Below are positions 1 to 10,550 of a DNA stretch of 64,000 nucleotides, one piece after another. Made by a program: the position numbers and the translations under genes. Below the pieces are notes generated by a model. The model saw only the letters and a program-made list of their open reading frames with translations. It was not told the DNA's origin and did no database searches. Where the stretch lies: NCBI RefSeq assembly GCF_018449475.1, contig NZ_JAHCQH010000023.1, forward strand, positions 108,207-172,206, in the 5' to 3' direction. Source of the DNA: Ancylobacter radicis. GTDB taxonomy: Bacteria > Pseudomonadota > Alphaproteobacteria > Rhizobiales > Xanthobacteraceae. The first letter of the stretch is position 1. Each line of letters opens with the position of its first letter.

Positions 1-32
1 TCCTGTCGCGCCAGATCGACGAGCGGGGCTGA
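1..32 (+). CDS. tolQ: TolQ, 3' end only (partial)
   Basis: The first bases read in frame as LSRQIDERG followed by TGA at 30-32, a tail that fits the C-terminus of alphaproteobacterial TolQ. TolQ is the inner-membrane proton-channel subunit that works with TolR to energise TolA. The assignment rests mainly on position, directly before tolR with a 6-base gap, because only nine codons are visible. Confidence 0.6.
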   Translation, partial: LSRQIDERG

Positions 33-38
33 CGCGAC

Positions 39-491
39 ATGGGTATGTCCTCGGGAGGCAGCGGCGGCTGGAGTTCGCGGCGTTCGCGCCGGCGACGCAG
101 CAGCGCCGTCATGTCCGAGATCAACGTCACCCCGATGGTCGACGTGATGCTCGTTCTGCTGATCATCTTCATGGTGGCCGCGCCGATGCTGACCGTTGGC
201 GTGCCGCTCGATCTGCCGCAGACGCAGGCGCAGGCGGTCTCGCAGGACCATCAGCCGCTGGTGATCTCGATCAACAATCAGGGTCAGGTGTTCCTGCAGG
301 AGACCGAAATTCCCGTCGCGGAACTGGTGCCCAAGCTCATGGCCATCGCCAAGGCCGGCTATGACGAGCGCATTTTCGTGCGCGGCGACAAGTCGGTCGA
401 TTATGGCACGGTGATGCAGGTGATGGGCCGCCTCTCCGGCGCCGGCTTCAAGCGCGTCGCCCTCGTCTCCGAAGTCGAGCAGGGGGGCTGA
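39..491 (+). CDS. tolR: TolR, Tol-Pal proton-motive-force subunit
   Basis: ExbD/TolR-family protein of 150 residues. A basic, Ser/Arg-rich cytoplasmic N-terminus precedes one membrane segment at about residues 33-52. The conserved proton-path aspartate lies in the motif NVTPMVDVMLVLL (Asp35). The rest is the small periplasmic domain. TolR and TolQ convert proton motive force into movement of TolA during envelope constriction. A second in-frame ATG lies two codons downstream, and the sequence does not decide between them. The gene is 4 bases ahead of tolA and clearly co-transcribed with it. Confidence 0.95.
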   Translation: MGMSSGGSGGWSSRRSRRRRSSAVMSEINVTPMVDVMLVLLIIFMVAAPMLTVGVPLDLPQTQAQAVSQDHQPLVISINNQGQVFLQETEIPVAELVPKLMAIAKAGYDERIFVRGDKSVDYGTVMQVMGRLSGAGFKRVALVSEVEQGG

Positions 492-495
492 GGTC

Positions 496-1446
496 ATGCG
501 CGCGGGTCTTGTCGCCTCTTCCGCCCTTCATGCCGGCCTCATCGGCTTCATGCTGGTTTCCTTCTCCTCGGCCCGTCCCCTCGAGCCGATGCAGGAATCC
601 ATGCCGATCGACATCGTCTCCGATGCCGAGCTGAGCCAGATGATGGCGGGCAAGAAGGACGCGCCGAAGACCGAGAAGCCCAAGCCCGTGGTCGAGAAGG
701 TGGCGCCGACGCCCAAGCCTGCCGAGCAGCTTGAGGCCAAGGTGACGGAAAAGCCCGAGGTGAAGGCGGCGGCCGAGCCGGTCGCGCCCCCGCCCCCGGC
801 CGAGGCCAAGCCCGAACCCAAGCCCGCCGCCGCGCAGGCCAATCCCGAGCCGGCGCCGCCCAAGGACGCCGAATCGATCGCCGCCAAGCCGCCGGAAGCC
901 CCGAAGGACGCGCCCAAGCCGGACCAGCAGGCGCAGGCCAAGCCCGCTCCCGCGCCGCCGCGCAAGCCCAAGGACATTCCCCCGAAGGTGGTGCAGCAGC
1001 CGCCCAAGGACCAGCAGGAATTCAAGCCGAACGAGATCGCCGCGCTGCTCGACAAGCGCACGGCGACGCGTCAGGCCGCGATCGGCGACACGATCAACTC
1101 GACCGCCTCGCTCGGCGCTTCCGTCGGTACGGCGGCAACGCTCTCGCAGACCGAGATCGACGCGCTGCGCGCCCGGCTGATGCAGCTGTGGAACCCGCCC
1201 GCCGGCGCCGCCAATCCCGAGGAACTGATCGTCACGATTCGCATCCGCCTCAATCAGGATGGCACATTGTCGGGCCCGCCGATGGTGGTGACGTCCGGCA
1301 CCAGCCCCTTCTTCATGACTGCCCGCGACAGCGCCATCCGCGCCATCTTCCGTGGTCAACCCTTCAATATGCTCAATCCGGCCAAGTACGAGGCCTGGAA
1401 GGACATCGAAGTCACGTTCGATCCACGCGAAATGGTCCGGGGCTGA
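496..1446 (+). CDS. tolA: TolA, inner-membrane to Pal/TolB linker
   Basis: 316 residues with the TolA architecture. A single N-terminal anchor lies at about residues 5-25. A long low-complexity stretch rich in Pro, Ala, Lys and Glu (about 50-180) spans the periplasm. The compact C-terminal TonB/TolA-like domain (about 220-316) contains LWNPPAGA and [13 protein letters not shown]. It bridges the TolQR motor to TolB/Pal at the outer membrane. The linker has more proline and is shorter than the Ala/Lys helix of E. coli TolA, as is usual in alphaproteobacteria. The start overlaps a GGGGGGCTGAGG Shine-Dalgarno-like stretch at the end of tolR. Confidence 0.93.
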   Translation: MRAGLVASSALHAGLIGFMLVSFSSARPLEPMQESMPIDIVSDAELSQMMAGKKDAPKTEKPKPVVEKVAPTPKPAEQLEAKVTEKPEVKAAAEPVAPPPPAEAKPEPKPAAAQANPEPAPPKDAESIAAKPPEAPKDAPKPDQQAQAKPAPAPPRKPKDIPPKVVQQPPKDQQEFKPNEIAALLDKRTATRQAAIGDTINSTASLGASVGTAATLSQTEIDALRARLMQLWNPPAGAANPEELIVTIRIRLNQDGTLSGPPMVVTSGTSPFFMTARDSAIRAIFRGQPFNMLNPAKYEAWKDIEVTFDPREMVRG

Positions 1447-1486
1447 GCCCCCGATCCTGCCCTTTGTTTTTTTCGAGACATTGATC

Positions 1487-2845
1487 ATGACGCAGATTAT
1501 TCGCCCGGTTTTCGCGGGCCCCTCCATCGGCCGGCGCGGTCTCATTACCAGTGCCGGTGCGCTGGCCGGTCTCGGCCTCGTGACAGGGCCGGCGCAGGCC
1601 GTGCTCAAGCTCGACGTGACGCAGGGCACCGTCCAGCCCCTGCCCATCGCCATCACCGAATTCGTCGGCGGCGGCAGCCCGCAGGATATCGAGGCCGGCA
1701 AGGGCGTCACCCAGATCATCTCGGCCGATCTGCGCCGCTCCGGCCTGTTCGCCCCGCTCGACCCGGCCGCTTTCGTCGAGAAAATCACCAACCCGGACGC
1801 CTCGCCGCGCTTCCAGGACTGGCGCGTGATCAACGCGCAGGCGCTGGTGACCGGCCGCATGACCCGCCAGCCGGATGGCCGGGTGAAGGCCGAGTTCCGC
1901 CTGTGGGATGTGTTCGCCGGCCAGCAGCTGATCGGCCAGCAATATTTCACCCAGCCGGAGAACTGGCGCCGCGTCGCCCACATCATCGCCGACGCGATCT
2001 ATGAGCGGCTCACCGGCGAGAAGGGCTATTTCGACACCCGCATCGTCTTCGTCGACGAGAGCGGGCCGAAGGAAAAGCGCGTCAAGCGCCTCGCCATCAT
2101 GGATCAGGACGGCGCCAACGTGACCTATCTCACGCGCGGCGACGACCTCGTGCTGACGCCACGCTTCTCGCCGACCAGCCAGGAAATCACCTATATGAGC
2201 TATGGCCGCGGCGAGCCGCGCGTCTATCTGCTCAACATCGAGACCGGCCAGCGCGAAGTGGTCGGCAATTTCCCGAATATGAGCTTCTCGCCGCGTTTCG
2301 CCCCGGATGGGCAGCGGGTCATCCTGTCGCTCCAGCAGGGCGCCAACTCGAACATTTTCGTGATGGACCTGCGCTCCAAGGCGACCACGCGGCTCACCGA
2401 CACGCCGGCCATCGACACCGCGCCCTGCTATTCGCCGGACGCCACGCAGATCTGCTTCGAGAGCGATCGCGGCGGCGGCTCGCAGATCTATGTGATGAAC
2501 CCGGACGGCTCGAACCAGCGCCGCATTTCCTTCGGCGACGGGCGTTATTCGACGCCGGTCTGGTCGCCGCGCGGCGATGTGATCGCCTTCACCAAGCAGG
2601 CGCAGGGACGCTTCGCCATCGGCCTGATGCGGCCGGATGGTTCGGGCGAGCGCATCCTCACCGACGGCTATCACAATGAGGGGCCGACCTTCGCTCCGAA
2701 CGGCCGCGTCATCATGTTCTTCCGCGATCCCGGCGGGGCGGCGGGACCGCAGCTCTACACGGTCGACATCACCGGCTATAATGAGCAGCGCATCCCGACC
2801 CCGAGCTATGCGTCGGATCCGGCGTGGTCGCCCTTACGTTCCTGA
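1487..2845 (+). CDS. tolB: TolB, periplasmic beta-propeller
   Basis: 452 residues from ATG 1487; the frame is open further upstream, but only this start gives a proper signal sequence. The leader contains [10 protein letters not shown] followed by a hydrophobic stretch ending in AQA, which resembles a Tat signal. The N-terminal domain is followed by WD40-like TolB repeats with motifs such as [21 protein letters not shown] and [15 protein letters not shown]. TolB binds Pal and TolA in the periplasm. The 40 bases after tolA hold no obvious terminator, so it belongs to the tol operon. Confidence 0.95.
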   Translation: MTQIIRPVFAGPSIGRRGLITSAGALAGLGLVTGPAQAVLKLDVTQGTVQPLPIAITEFVGGGSPQDIEAGKGVTQIISADLRRSGLFAPLDPAAFVEKITNPDASPRFQDWRVINAQALVTGRMTRQPDGRVKAEFRLWDVFAGQQLIGQQYFTQPENWRRVAHIIADAIYERLTGEKGYFDTRIVFVDESGPKEKRVKRLAIMDQDGANVTYLTRGDDLVLTPRFSPTSQEITYMSYGRGEPRVYLLNIETGQREVVGNFPNMSFSPRFAPDGQRVILSLQQGANSNIFVMDLRSKATTRLTDTPAIDTAPCYSPDATQICFESDRGGGSQIYVMNPDGSNQRRISFGDGRYSTPVWSPRGDVIAFTKQAQGRFAIGLMRPDGSGERILTDGYHNEGPTFAPNGRVIMFFRDPGGAAGPQLYTVDITGYNEQRIPTPSYASDPAWSPLRS

Positions 2846-2849
2846 TGCA

Positions 2850-2866
2850 TTAAGGAACCGTTAACC
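2850..2866 (+). promoter_or_regulatory. CtrA-type box before pal
   Basis: TTAAGGAACCGTTAACC matches the full CtrA recognition pattern TTAA-N7-TTAA(C) exactly. It begins 4 bases after the tolB stop and about 135 bases before the pal start. CtrA is the alphaproteobacterial cell-cycle response regulator. The site suggests that pal has its own cell-cycle promoter inside the tol operon. Binding is inferred from sequence only. Confidence 0.55.
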
Positions 2867-3000
2867 ATAAGAGAAGGTTGATGCACGGGCCGCAAGTTCG
2901 GTGCATTCCGTCAAGGTTCCGTAAACGATGACGGACCCATTCATTAACGCCAGCGAATAGGCCGGGCCGCGCCCGGCGTGGGAATTCAGGAGTCCGCGGT

Positions 3001-3495
3001 ATGATCGGTATGTTGCGCAAGCTGGGCGGAGCGCGCATCGCCCTTATTTTCGGTCTGGCGATGCTCGCCGCCGCCTGCGCCAAGAATCCCATGGACGGCG
3101 CCGGTCAGGCGCTGGGCTCGGCCCCTCCCGGCAGCCCGCAGGAATTCATCGTCTCGGTTGGCGATCGCGTGTTCTTCGAGAGCGACCAGACCGACCTGAC
3201 GCCGCAGGCACAGGCCACCCTCGACAAGCAGGCGCAGTGGCTCAACCACTATGCCAAGTACACCTTCACCATCGAAGGCCATGCCGACGAGCGCGGCACC
3301 CGCGAATACAACATCGCGCTGGGCGCCCGCCGCGCCGAGAGCGTGCGCAACTATCTGATCGGGCGCGGCGTTCCGGCCAACCGGATGCGCACCATCTCCT
3401 ATGGCAAGGAGCGCCCGGTCGCGGTCTGCAACGACATCTCCTGCTGGTCGCAGAACCGCCGCGCGGTGACGGTGCTGAACGCTACCGGCACCTGA
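3001..3495 (+). CDS. pal: Pal, peptidoglycan-associated lipoprotein
   Basis: 164-residue OmpA-like lipoprotein. The signal peptide ends in LAAAC with Cys26 as the lipidation site. The OmpA/Pal peptidoglycan-binding domain covers about residues 48-160 and includes the motif GHADERGTREYN (93-104). Pal tethers the outer membrane to peptidoglycan and is pulled by TolA/TolB at the division site. It sits 155 bases after tolB, a larger gap than elsewhere in the operon, which fits an additional promoter. A strong terminator follows. Confidence 0.96.
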   Translation: MIGMLRKLGGARIALIFGLAMLAAACAKNPMDGAGQALGSAPPGSPQEFIVSVGDRVFFESDQTDLTPQAQATLDKQAQWLNHYAKYTFTIEGHADERGTREYNIALGARRAESVRNYLIGRGVPANRMRTISYGKERPVAVCNDISCWSQNRRAVTVLNATGT

Positions 3496-3518
3496 CGCGC
3501 CTCACCATCGTGTGACGC

Positions 3519-3548
3519 AAGGCCCGGCCGGCAGCGGCCGGGCCTTTT
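3519..3548 (+). terminator. Rho-independent terminator after pal
   Basis: A perfect 10-bp stem (GGCCCGGCCG with CGGCCGGGCC) around a 4-base loop GCAG is followed by TTTT. It lies 24 bases after the pal stop and ends the tolQRAB-pal unit. Confidence 0.9.
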
Positions 3549-3765
3549 GCTTTTCCGCAAGCGGTCCCGTCGCGCCATGGTGCGTGGGTGGTTTGTCTCT
3601 TGGTTTTGCCGCCTTGGCCGGGTTAAGTCAGGGTCGAGCCACAGCTTGCCGGTCACGCTTGGCGAGTCACACTTTGGACGTGATCGACTTTGTATCTAGC
3701 GCATTCGTTCCCTGCCGCTGCGGCGGGGCCGCTCCCCCCTTTTCCTGCGAGCCTTCGTTGTTGCC

Positions 3766-4731
3766 ATGATGGTCCGTCTTTCGCGTTCCTCCGCCCTTTT
3801 GGCCCTTGCTGGTGCCGCGTTTCTGGCGCTTGCCCCGCTCGGCGAGGCGCGCGCCCAGGCCGACAACAATTTCTTCGGCAACCTGTTCAAGCCGCCGGGC
3901 CAGGTGCGTCAGGGCGCGCAGCCCGAGGCGCTGCCGGCGGATGATCTGGGCAGCGTCACCACGCGCATGGACCGCATCGAGAACCAGATGCGCACCCTGA
4001 CCGGCCAGATCGAGGAGCTGCAATACCGCAACCAGCAGCTTGAGCAGCAGATCAAGGCGATGCAGAGCGAGATCGACTTCCGCGTGCCGGGCGGCGCCGC
4101 TGCGCCGGCGGGCGCGGCCGTCCCGCGTGCTCCCGCCGCCGCCGATCCATCGGCGGGACGGCGGACCGATGTGTTCGATCCCAATGCGCAGGCCGGTGCG
4201 CCCGGCGCGCCGCGCCCGCTCGGCACCACCGCCCCGTCGGGCGCCGCCGCCGGCCAGCAGGCGGGTGCGCCGATGGATCTCGGCCAGCTCTCCGGCCAGG
4301 TGGCGGCCGGTGCCGCCCCCGCCGGCGGGGTGACGCAGCCGCCGACCAACAGCCCCAAGGACCTGTTCGATCTCGCCTATGGCTACATGCTGCGCCAAGA
4401 CTACGCCCAGTCCGGCCAGAGCTTCGAGCAGTTCCTCAAGCTCTACCCGACCGACCGGGCGGCGCCCGACGCCTATTACTGGCTCGGCGAGACGCAGTTC
4501 CAGCGCAAGAGCTACAAGGAGGCGGCGCAGAGCTTCCTGAAGGTCTCCACCGATTATCCCAATGCGGTGAAGGCGCCGGACGCGCTGCTGCGGCTCGGTC
4601 AGTCGCTCGCCGGCATCGGCGAGAAGGACGCGGCCTGCGCGACGCTCAACGCGGTCAACAACAAGTACCCGCGGGCCTCCACCAGCATCAAGCAGGGGGT
4701 GGCGCAGGAACAGAAGCGTGTCGGCTGCTGA
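3766..4731 (+). CDS. cpoB: CpoB (YbgF), Tol-Pal-associated TPR coordinator
   Basis: 321-residue periplasmic protein. The signal peptide ends in ARA-QA at about residue 29. A coiled-coil segment follows (about 60-105; RMDRIENQMRTLTGQIEEL, then QQLEQQIK), then a Pro/Ala/Gly-rich linker, then TPR repeats (about 200-321; DLFDLAYGYMLRQDYAQSG, YYWLGETQF). CpoB coordinates outer-membrane constriction with peptidoglycan synthesis. It comes after the pal terminator, so it must have its own promoter in the 217 bases upstream. Its 3' end overlaps tilS by 14 bases. Confidence 0.92.
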   Translation: MMVRLSRSSALLALAGAAFLALAPLGEARAQADNNFFGNLFKPPGQVRQGAQPEALPADDLGSVTTRMDRIENQMRTLTGQIEELQYRNQQLEQQIKAMQSEIDFRVPGGAAAPAGAAVPRAPAAADPSAGRRTDVFDPNAQAGAPGAPRPLGTTAPSGAAAGQQAGAPMDLGQLSGQVAAGAAPAGGVTQPPTNSPKDLFDLAYGYMLRQDYAQSGQSFEQFLKLYPTDRAAPDAYYWLGETQFQRKSYKEAAQSFLKVSTDYPNAVKAPDALLRLGQSLAGIGEKDAACATLNAVNNKYPRASTSIKQGVAQEQKRVGC

Positions 4732-5749
4732 CGCCGGCGCGACCTTTGAGGCCGGCGGCCTGAGCGCCGGCGCGCTGGCGACGCTTTTCGCCCCTTTCGC
4801 GCGCCATGCCGGCGTGCTGCTCGCCGTCTCCGGCGGACCCGATTCGACCGCGCTGATGCTGCTGGCCGCCCGCTGGCGGCGGGAGACGGGCGCCTCGACC
4901 GAACTCGCCGTCGCCACCGTCGATCATGGCCTGCGCCCTGAGGCGCGGGTGGAGGCGGAAGCGGTGGCCGCGCTCGCCGCCGATCTCGGGCTGCCCCACG
5001 CCATTCTCGATCTGCCCCGCCCCCTGCCGGCCTCGCGCCTCCAGGAGGCCGCCCGCCACGCCCGCTATGAGGCCCTTCTGGCCCATGCCCGCATCCTCAA
5101 GGCCGGCGCCATCGCCACCGCGCATACCCGCGACGACCAGGCCGAGACGGTGCTGTTCCGGCTGATGCGCGGCTCGGGCCTGTCGGGACTGGCCGGTATG
5201 GCCGCGGAACGCCCGCTTCACGAGGTCGCACTGCTGCGCCCGCTGCTCGGCTGCGCCAAGGCCGATCTGGTCGCGCTCTGCCGTGCCGCGGCGATCCCCT
5301 TCGCCGAGGATCCGTCCAATCAGAATCCGCGCTTTGCCCGCGTGCGGCTGCGCGCGCTGATGCCGCTTCTTGCCGCCGAGGGGCTGGATTCGGTGCGCCT
5401 GTCGCGCCTCGCCCTGCGCCTGTCCCGCGCCGATGCGGCACTGGAGGCGGCGACGCGGGAGGCGGGCGAGCGCCTGATCAGCAAGGGTGAGACGCTGCGG
5501 ATCGACCGCGCCGGGCTTGCCGCGTTGCCCGAGGAGATCGCCCTGCGGCTGCTGGAGCGCGCCATTGGCGAGACCGGGCAGGGGCCGGTCGAACTGGCCA
5601 AGCTGGAGGCGCTGCTCGGCTGGATCACGACCCTTGAGCCCGCCGCGAGCGGGGCGCGGACCCTGGCCGGGGCGCTGGTTCGGGTCTCGCCGAAACGCCT
5701 GTCGATCAGCCGCGCACCGGTGCGGCGGACCCCTCCGGTTTACTTTTAA
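4718..5749 (+). CDS. tilS: TilS, tRNA(Ile) lysidine synthetase
   Basis: 343 residues starting at GTG 4718. The PP-loop ATPase motif SGGPDSTA is at residues 38-45, and the N-terminal region also has VDHGLRPEA and HTRDDQAETVLFRLMRGSG, all typical of TilS. The enzyme converts C34 of the tRNA-Ile CAU anticodon to lysidine using ATP, which makes it read AUA; it is normally essential. The C-terminal domain is short, as in other alphaproteobacteria. The 14-base overlap with cpoB points to translational coupling. The upstream neighbour pairing cpoB-tilS-ftsH is conserved in related genomes. Confidence 0.93.
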   Translation: MSAADAGATFEAGGLSAGALATLFAPFARHAGVLLAVSGGPDSTALMLLAARWRRETGASTELAVATVDHGLRPEARVEAEAVAALAADLGLPHAILDLPRPLPASRLQEAARHARYEALLAHARILKAGAIATAHTRDDQAETVLFRLMRGSGLSGLAGMAAERPLHEVALLRPLLGCAKADLVALCRAAAIPFAEDPSNQNPRFARVRLRALMPLLAAEGLDSVRLSRLALRLSRADAALEAATREAGERLISKGETLRIDRAGLAALPEEIALRLLERAIGETGQGPVELAKLEALLGWITTLEPAASGARTLAGALVRVSPKRLSISRAPVRRTPPVYF

Positions 5750-5793
5750 CGCGGAATTGCACGGGGACAGGGCAACGCAAGCTCCCCGCCATC

Positions 5794-5822
5794 TTGGCAA
5801 TCCTCAATGCCGAACCTAAATT
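5794..5822 (+). promoter_or_regulatory. Candidate sigma-70 promoter of ftsH
   Basis: TTGGCA at 5794-5799 and TAAATT at 5817-5822 are separated by 17 bases, 77 bases before the ftsH start. This is a fair match to the housekeeping -35/-10 pattern in the 149-base gap between tilS and ftsH. I did not find a convincing heat-shock promoter there. Confidence 0.35.
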
Positions 5823-5898
5823 AGGCTGACATAAGGGAGGTCCGCCAGCGCCGGCGGAACCCGCGCGCCGGGTCAGACCCGACGCCGAAAGGAACGTG

Positions 5899-7818
<1,920 letters not shown>

Positions 7819-7860
7819 GCCTCCAGTGGGATCGGATAATCCCGCGACCCCGACGATCGA

Positions 7861-7892
7861 AAGCCCCGGCCCTGTGCCGGGGCTTTTCTTTT
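7861..7892 (+). terminator. Rho-independent terminator after ftsH
   Basis: A perfect 10-bp stem AAGCCCCGGC / GCCGGGGCTT with a 5-base loop is followed by TTCTTTT. It starts 42 bases after the ftsH stop. It separates ftsH from the inserted genes that follow. Confidence 0.92.
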
Positions 7893-8048
7893 GCGCGGCC
7901 TGCCGGCGGGGGCCTCTTCTTCTCGGCGTTGAGCGGCCGGGGCGCTGCTCGCAGCGCAGCGCGCCGTGGGGTGATTCGCAATCTGATTCTTGTTGTTGCA
8001 AGGGAATAACTGATTTATGTAGATACCTCTCGATCGGGATTTTTGAGT

Positions 8049-8849
8049 ATGTCTAAAGTATGCGTTCCCGTTCTGGATAGTGGTCACTTGCTTTCGGCTG
8101 TTTATCCTCCTTTGGCGCTCGATCGTCTCGGGATGAATAGTCCGATTTTACATATGAAGCCGGTCAACCTTCATGTGGAAACTCCGGCTTGGGTCCAGCA
8201 TATCCCATTCGCCTGGTGGATAGTTGCGCAGGTGCGCCCAAAACTCCTTGTCGAGCTGGGCACTCATGCGGGTAACTCTTACTTTGCTTTCTGCCTGGCT
8301 CTGCGGCAGATCGGGCTGAACGCTCAGGCCGTCGCGGTCGATACTTGGCAGGGCGATGAGCATGCGGGCAATTACGGCGACGATATCTACCAGAAGGTCA
8401 GCGCGATCAACGAGACGCAGTTCCGCTCGTTCTCGTCTCTGCTGCGCATGACGTTCGACGAGGCGCTCCCTCGTTTCAAAGATGGTTCGATCGACCTTTT
8501 GCATATTGACGGGCTACACACCTATGAGGCGGTGCGCCACGACTTCGAGACGTGGCGCCCGAAGATGAGCCCGAATGGCGTCGTGCTCTTCCACGACACG
8601 GCGGAGTATGGTCGGAACTTTGGTGTTCACCGACTCTTCGCCGAACTGTCCCGCGAGTACCCGCATTTCGAATTCCACCATAGTCACGGCCTCGGTATGC
8701 TCAGCATGTCGCCCCAGCCGCGTGGCGATCTTGGCCTGATGCTGCGTCCCGCCGGCTGGCGCCAGAGCCCGCTCTCCTATTTCCGCATGCGGCGCGAGCG
8801 CCGTATCCGCCGGCACTTTTACCGCATAGGCGCCGCCCTCCACGCGTGA
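8049..8849 (+). CDS. Class I SAM-dependent methyltransferase-like protein
   Basis: 266 residues from ATG 8049 (a TTG lies two codons earlier). The nucleotide-binding region LVELGTHAGNSYFAFC matches motif I of class I methyltransferases. The later segments LLHIDGLHTYEAVRHDF and GGVVLFHDT-like NGVVLFHDTAEYG match the Methyltransf_24 family, often found in glycan or antibiotic tailoring clusters. The substrate cannot be told. The first 300 bases and the 150 bases upstream are clearly more AT-rich than the surroundings. The gene sits alone between the ftsH terminator and a permease, so it looks acquired by transfer. Confidence 0.75.
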   Translation: MSKVCVPVLDSGHLLSAVYPPLALDRLGMNSPILHMKPVNLHVETPAWVQHIPFAWWIVAQVRPKLLVELGTHAGNSYFAFCLALRQIGLNAQAVAVDTWQGDEHAGNYGDDIYQKVSAINETQFRSFSSLLRMTFDEALPRFKDGSIDLLHIDGLHTYEAVRHDFETWRPKMSPNGVVLFHDTAEYGRNFGVHRLFAELSREYPHFEFHHSHGLGMLSMSPQPRGDLGLMLRPAGWRQSPLSYFRMRRERRIRRHFYRIGAALHA

Positions 8850-8993
8850 CGCTGGCCTGAGCCGGGACGACCCGCCGCGCCGGCATCCTCCGTTCATCTG
8901 CCCCCCATGGCGTGCCGTGGCACGGGGCTTGAATGGCGACCGCGACGTCACCGCGCAGCCGTGCGCCGGTGACTGGCAGCGGAGGGCTCGGAG

Positions 8994-10391
8994 ATGACGC
9001 AGGCGATCCACCCGGTTGATCAGATGCTTCCCTGGCCGCGCCTTGCGACGCTCGGCCTCCAGCATGTGCTGGTGATGTATGCCGGCGCGGTGGCCGTGCC
9101 GCTCATCATCGGCCGCGCGCTGAAGCTCTCGCCGGAGGATGTCGCCTTCCTCATCAGCGCCGATCTGTTCGCCTGCGGCATCGCCACGCTGATCCAGAGC
9201 CTCGGCGCGCCGGGCCTCGGCATCCGCCTGCCGGTGATGATGGGCGTGACCTTCGCCGCCGTCGGGCCGATGCTTTCCATGGCCACAGCGCCGGAGATCG
9301 GCCTGCTCGGCATTTACGGCTCGGTCATCGCCGCCGGCGCCTTCGGCATGGTGGTGGCGCCGTTCGTCTCTCGCCTCTTGCCGCTGTTTCCTCCGGTGGT
9401 GACCGGCACCATCATCCTCGTCATCGGCATCTCACTGATGCGGGTCGGCATCAACTGGGCGGGCGGCGGCTTGCCGACGCTCACCAAGGTGGTGGACGGC
9501 GTGCCGGGCGCCTTCCCCAATCCCAATTACGCCCAGCTCGAAGGGCTGGGCCTCGCCCTGTTCGTGCTGCTGGCCATTCTCGCCCTCACCAAATGGGGCC
9601 GGGGCTTCGTCGCCAATGTCGCCGTGCTGCTCGGCATCGTCGCCGGCTGCGGGCTCGCCACAGTGCTCGGCATCATGCATTTCGAGAAGGTCGCGGCGGC
9701 GCCGTGGTTCGGGCTGGTGCTGCCCTTCCATTTCGGCACGCCGAGCTTCCACCTCGTGCCGGTGCTGACCATGTGCCTCGTCATGATCGTGGTGATGATC
9801 GAATCGCTCGGCATGTTCCTGGCGCTCGCCGACATGACCGGGCGCCGCATCGACCGCGCGGCGCTTACCGCCGGCCTGCGGGCCGATGGCGCGGGCACGC
9901 TGATCGGCGGCATCTTCAACACCTTTCCCTACACCTCCTTCTCGCAGAATGTCGGGCTGGTCGGCGTCACCGGGGTGCGCTCGCGCTATGTCACGGCGAT
10001 GGGCGGGCTCATCATGCTGGCGCTCGGGCTGATGCCGAAGATGGCGGCGATCGTCGAGGCGGTGCCGCTGGTGGTGCTGGGCGGGGCGGGGCTGGTGATG
10101 TTCGGCATGGTGGCAGCCACCGGCGCGCGCATCCTCGCGCAGGTCGATTTCCGCACCAACCGCTTCAATCTCTACATTGTCGCCCTTTCCGTCGGCTTCG
10201 GCATGATCCCGCTGGTGGCGCCGAATTTCTTCAAGAACCTGCCGCACGCCCTGCATCCGCTGCTGGAATCCGGCATCCTGCTCGCCGCTCTTGTCGCGGT
10301 CGCGCTCAATGCCTTCTTCAACGGCGTGCGCAGCGCCGAGGCCGCCGAGCGGGAAGTGGCGGCGGCCGCGGCGGCGGTCGAGCATGGCTGA
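8994..10391 (+). CDS. NCS2-family purine (xanthine/urate-type) permease
   Basis: 465 residues, highly hydrophobic, with about 12-14 membrane segments. The N-terminal QHVLVMYAGAVAVPLIIG and the later NTFPYTSFSQNVGLVGVTGVRSR are signatures of nucleobase:cation symporter-2 proteins. The QNVGL version is typical of xanthine/uric acid carriers rather than uracil carriers, so purine uptake by proton symport is likely. The C-terminus is rich in Ala and Glu. No purine-oxidation gene is adjacent, although a PuuE-type gene occurs at 51.2 kb. Confidence 0.85.
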   Translation: MTQAIHPVDQMLPWPRLATLGLQHVLVMYAGAVAVPLIIGRALKLSPEDVAFLISADLFACGIATLIQSLGAPGLGIRLPVMMGVTFAAVGPMLSMATAPEIGLLGIYGSVIAAGAFGMVVAPFVSRLLPLFPPVVTGTIILVIGISLMRVGINWAGGGLPTLTKVVDGVPGAFPNPNYAQLEGLGLALFVLLAILALTKWGRGFVANVAVLLGIVAGCGLATVLGIMHFEKVAAAPWFGLVLPFHFGTPSFHLVPVLTMCLVMIVVMIESLGMFLALADMTGRRIDRAALTAGLRADGAGTLIGGIFNTFPYTSFSQNVGLVGVTGVRSRYVTAMGGLIMLALGLMPKMAAIVEAVPLVVLGGAGLVMFGMVAATGARILAQVDFRTNRFNLYIVALSVGFGMIPLVAPNFFKNLPHALHPLLESGILLAALVAVALNAFFNGVRSAEAAEREVAAAAAAVEHG

Positions 10392-10417
10392 GGCACGGCT
10401 GGGTTGCATGGAAAGGA

Positions 10418-10439
10418 ACGCTTACACTTTGTGAAGCGT
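10418..10439. other. Small hairpin between permease and glmM
   Basis: ACGCTT-a-CAC-ttt-GTG-AAGCGT forms a 9-bp stem with one bulged base. It lies 26 bases after the permease stop and 111 bases before glmM, and has no T-tract. It could be an operator or an RNA hairpin. The rest of the 159-base gap shows nothing further. Confidence 0.3.
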
Positions 10440-10550
10440 GCTGCGTCATTGTCGGTGCTAGAGGAACGGTGAGAAACGCCGTTCATCGGCTTGCTCCCGC
10501 ATTTCCGGCCGGCGGCGCCCGCGTGGGTGCCCGGCCGCACGAGGCAGAAC

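Noticed and set aside
448..1986. A 512-codon minus-strand open frame opposite tolA and tolB
   Set aside because: It is the reverse of tolA/tolB codons and has a low-complexity Gly/Leu/Arg composition. The plus-strand genes are certain.
10392..10550. A GlmS-like ribozyme or riboswitch before glmM
   Set aside because: Only one short hairpin is seen. The 159 bases lack the conserved parts of known glmS or other riboswitch structures.
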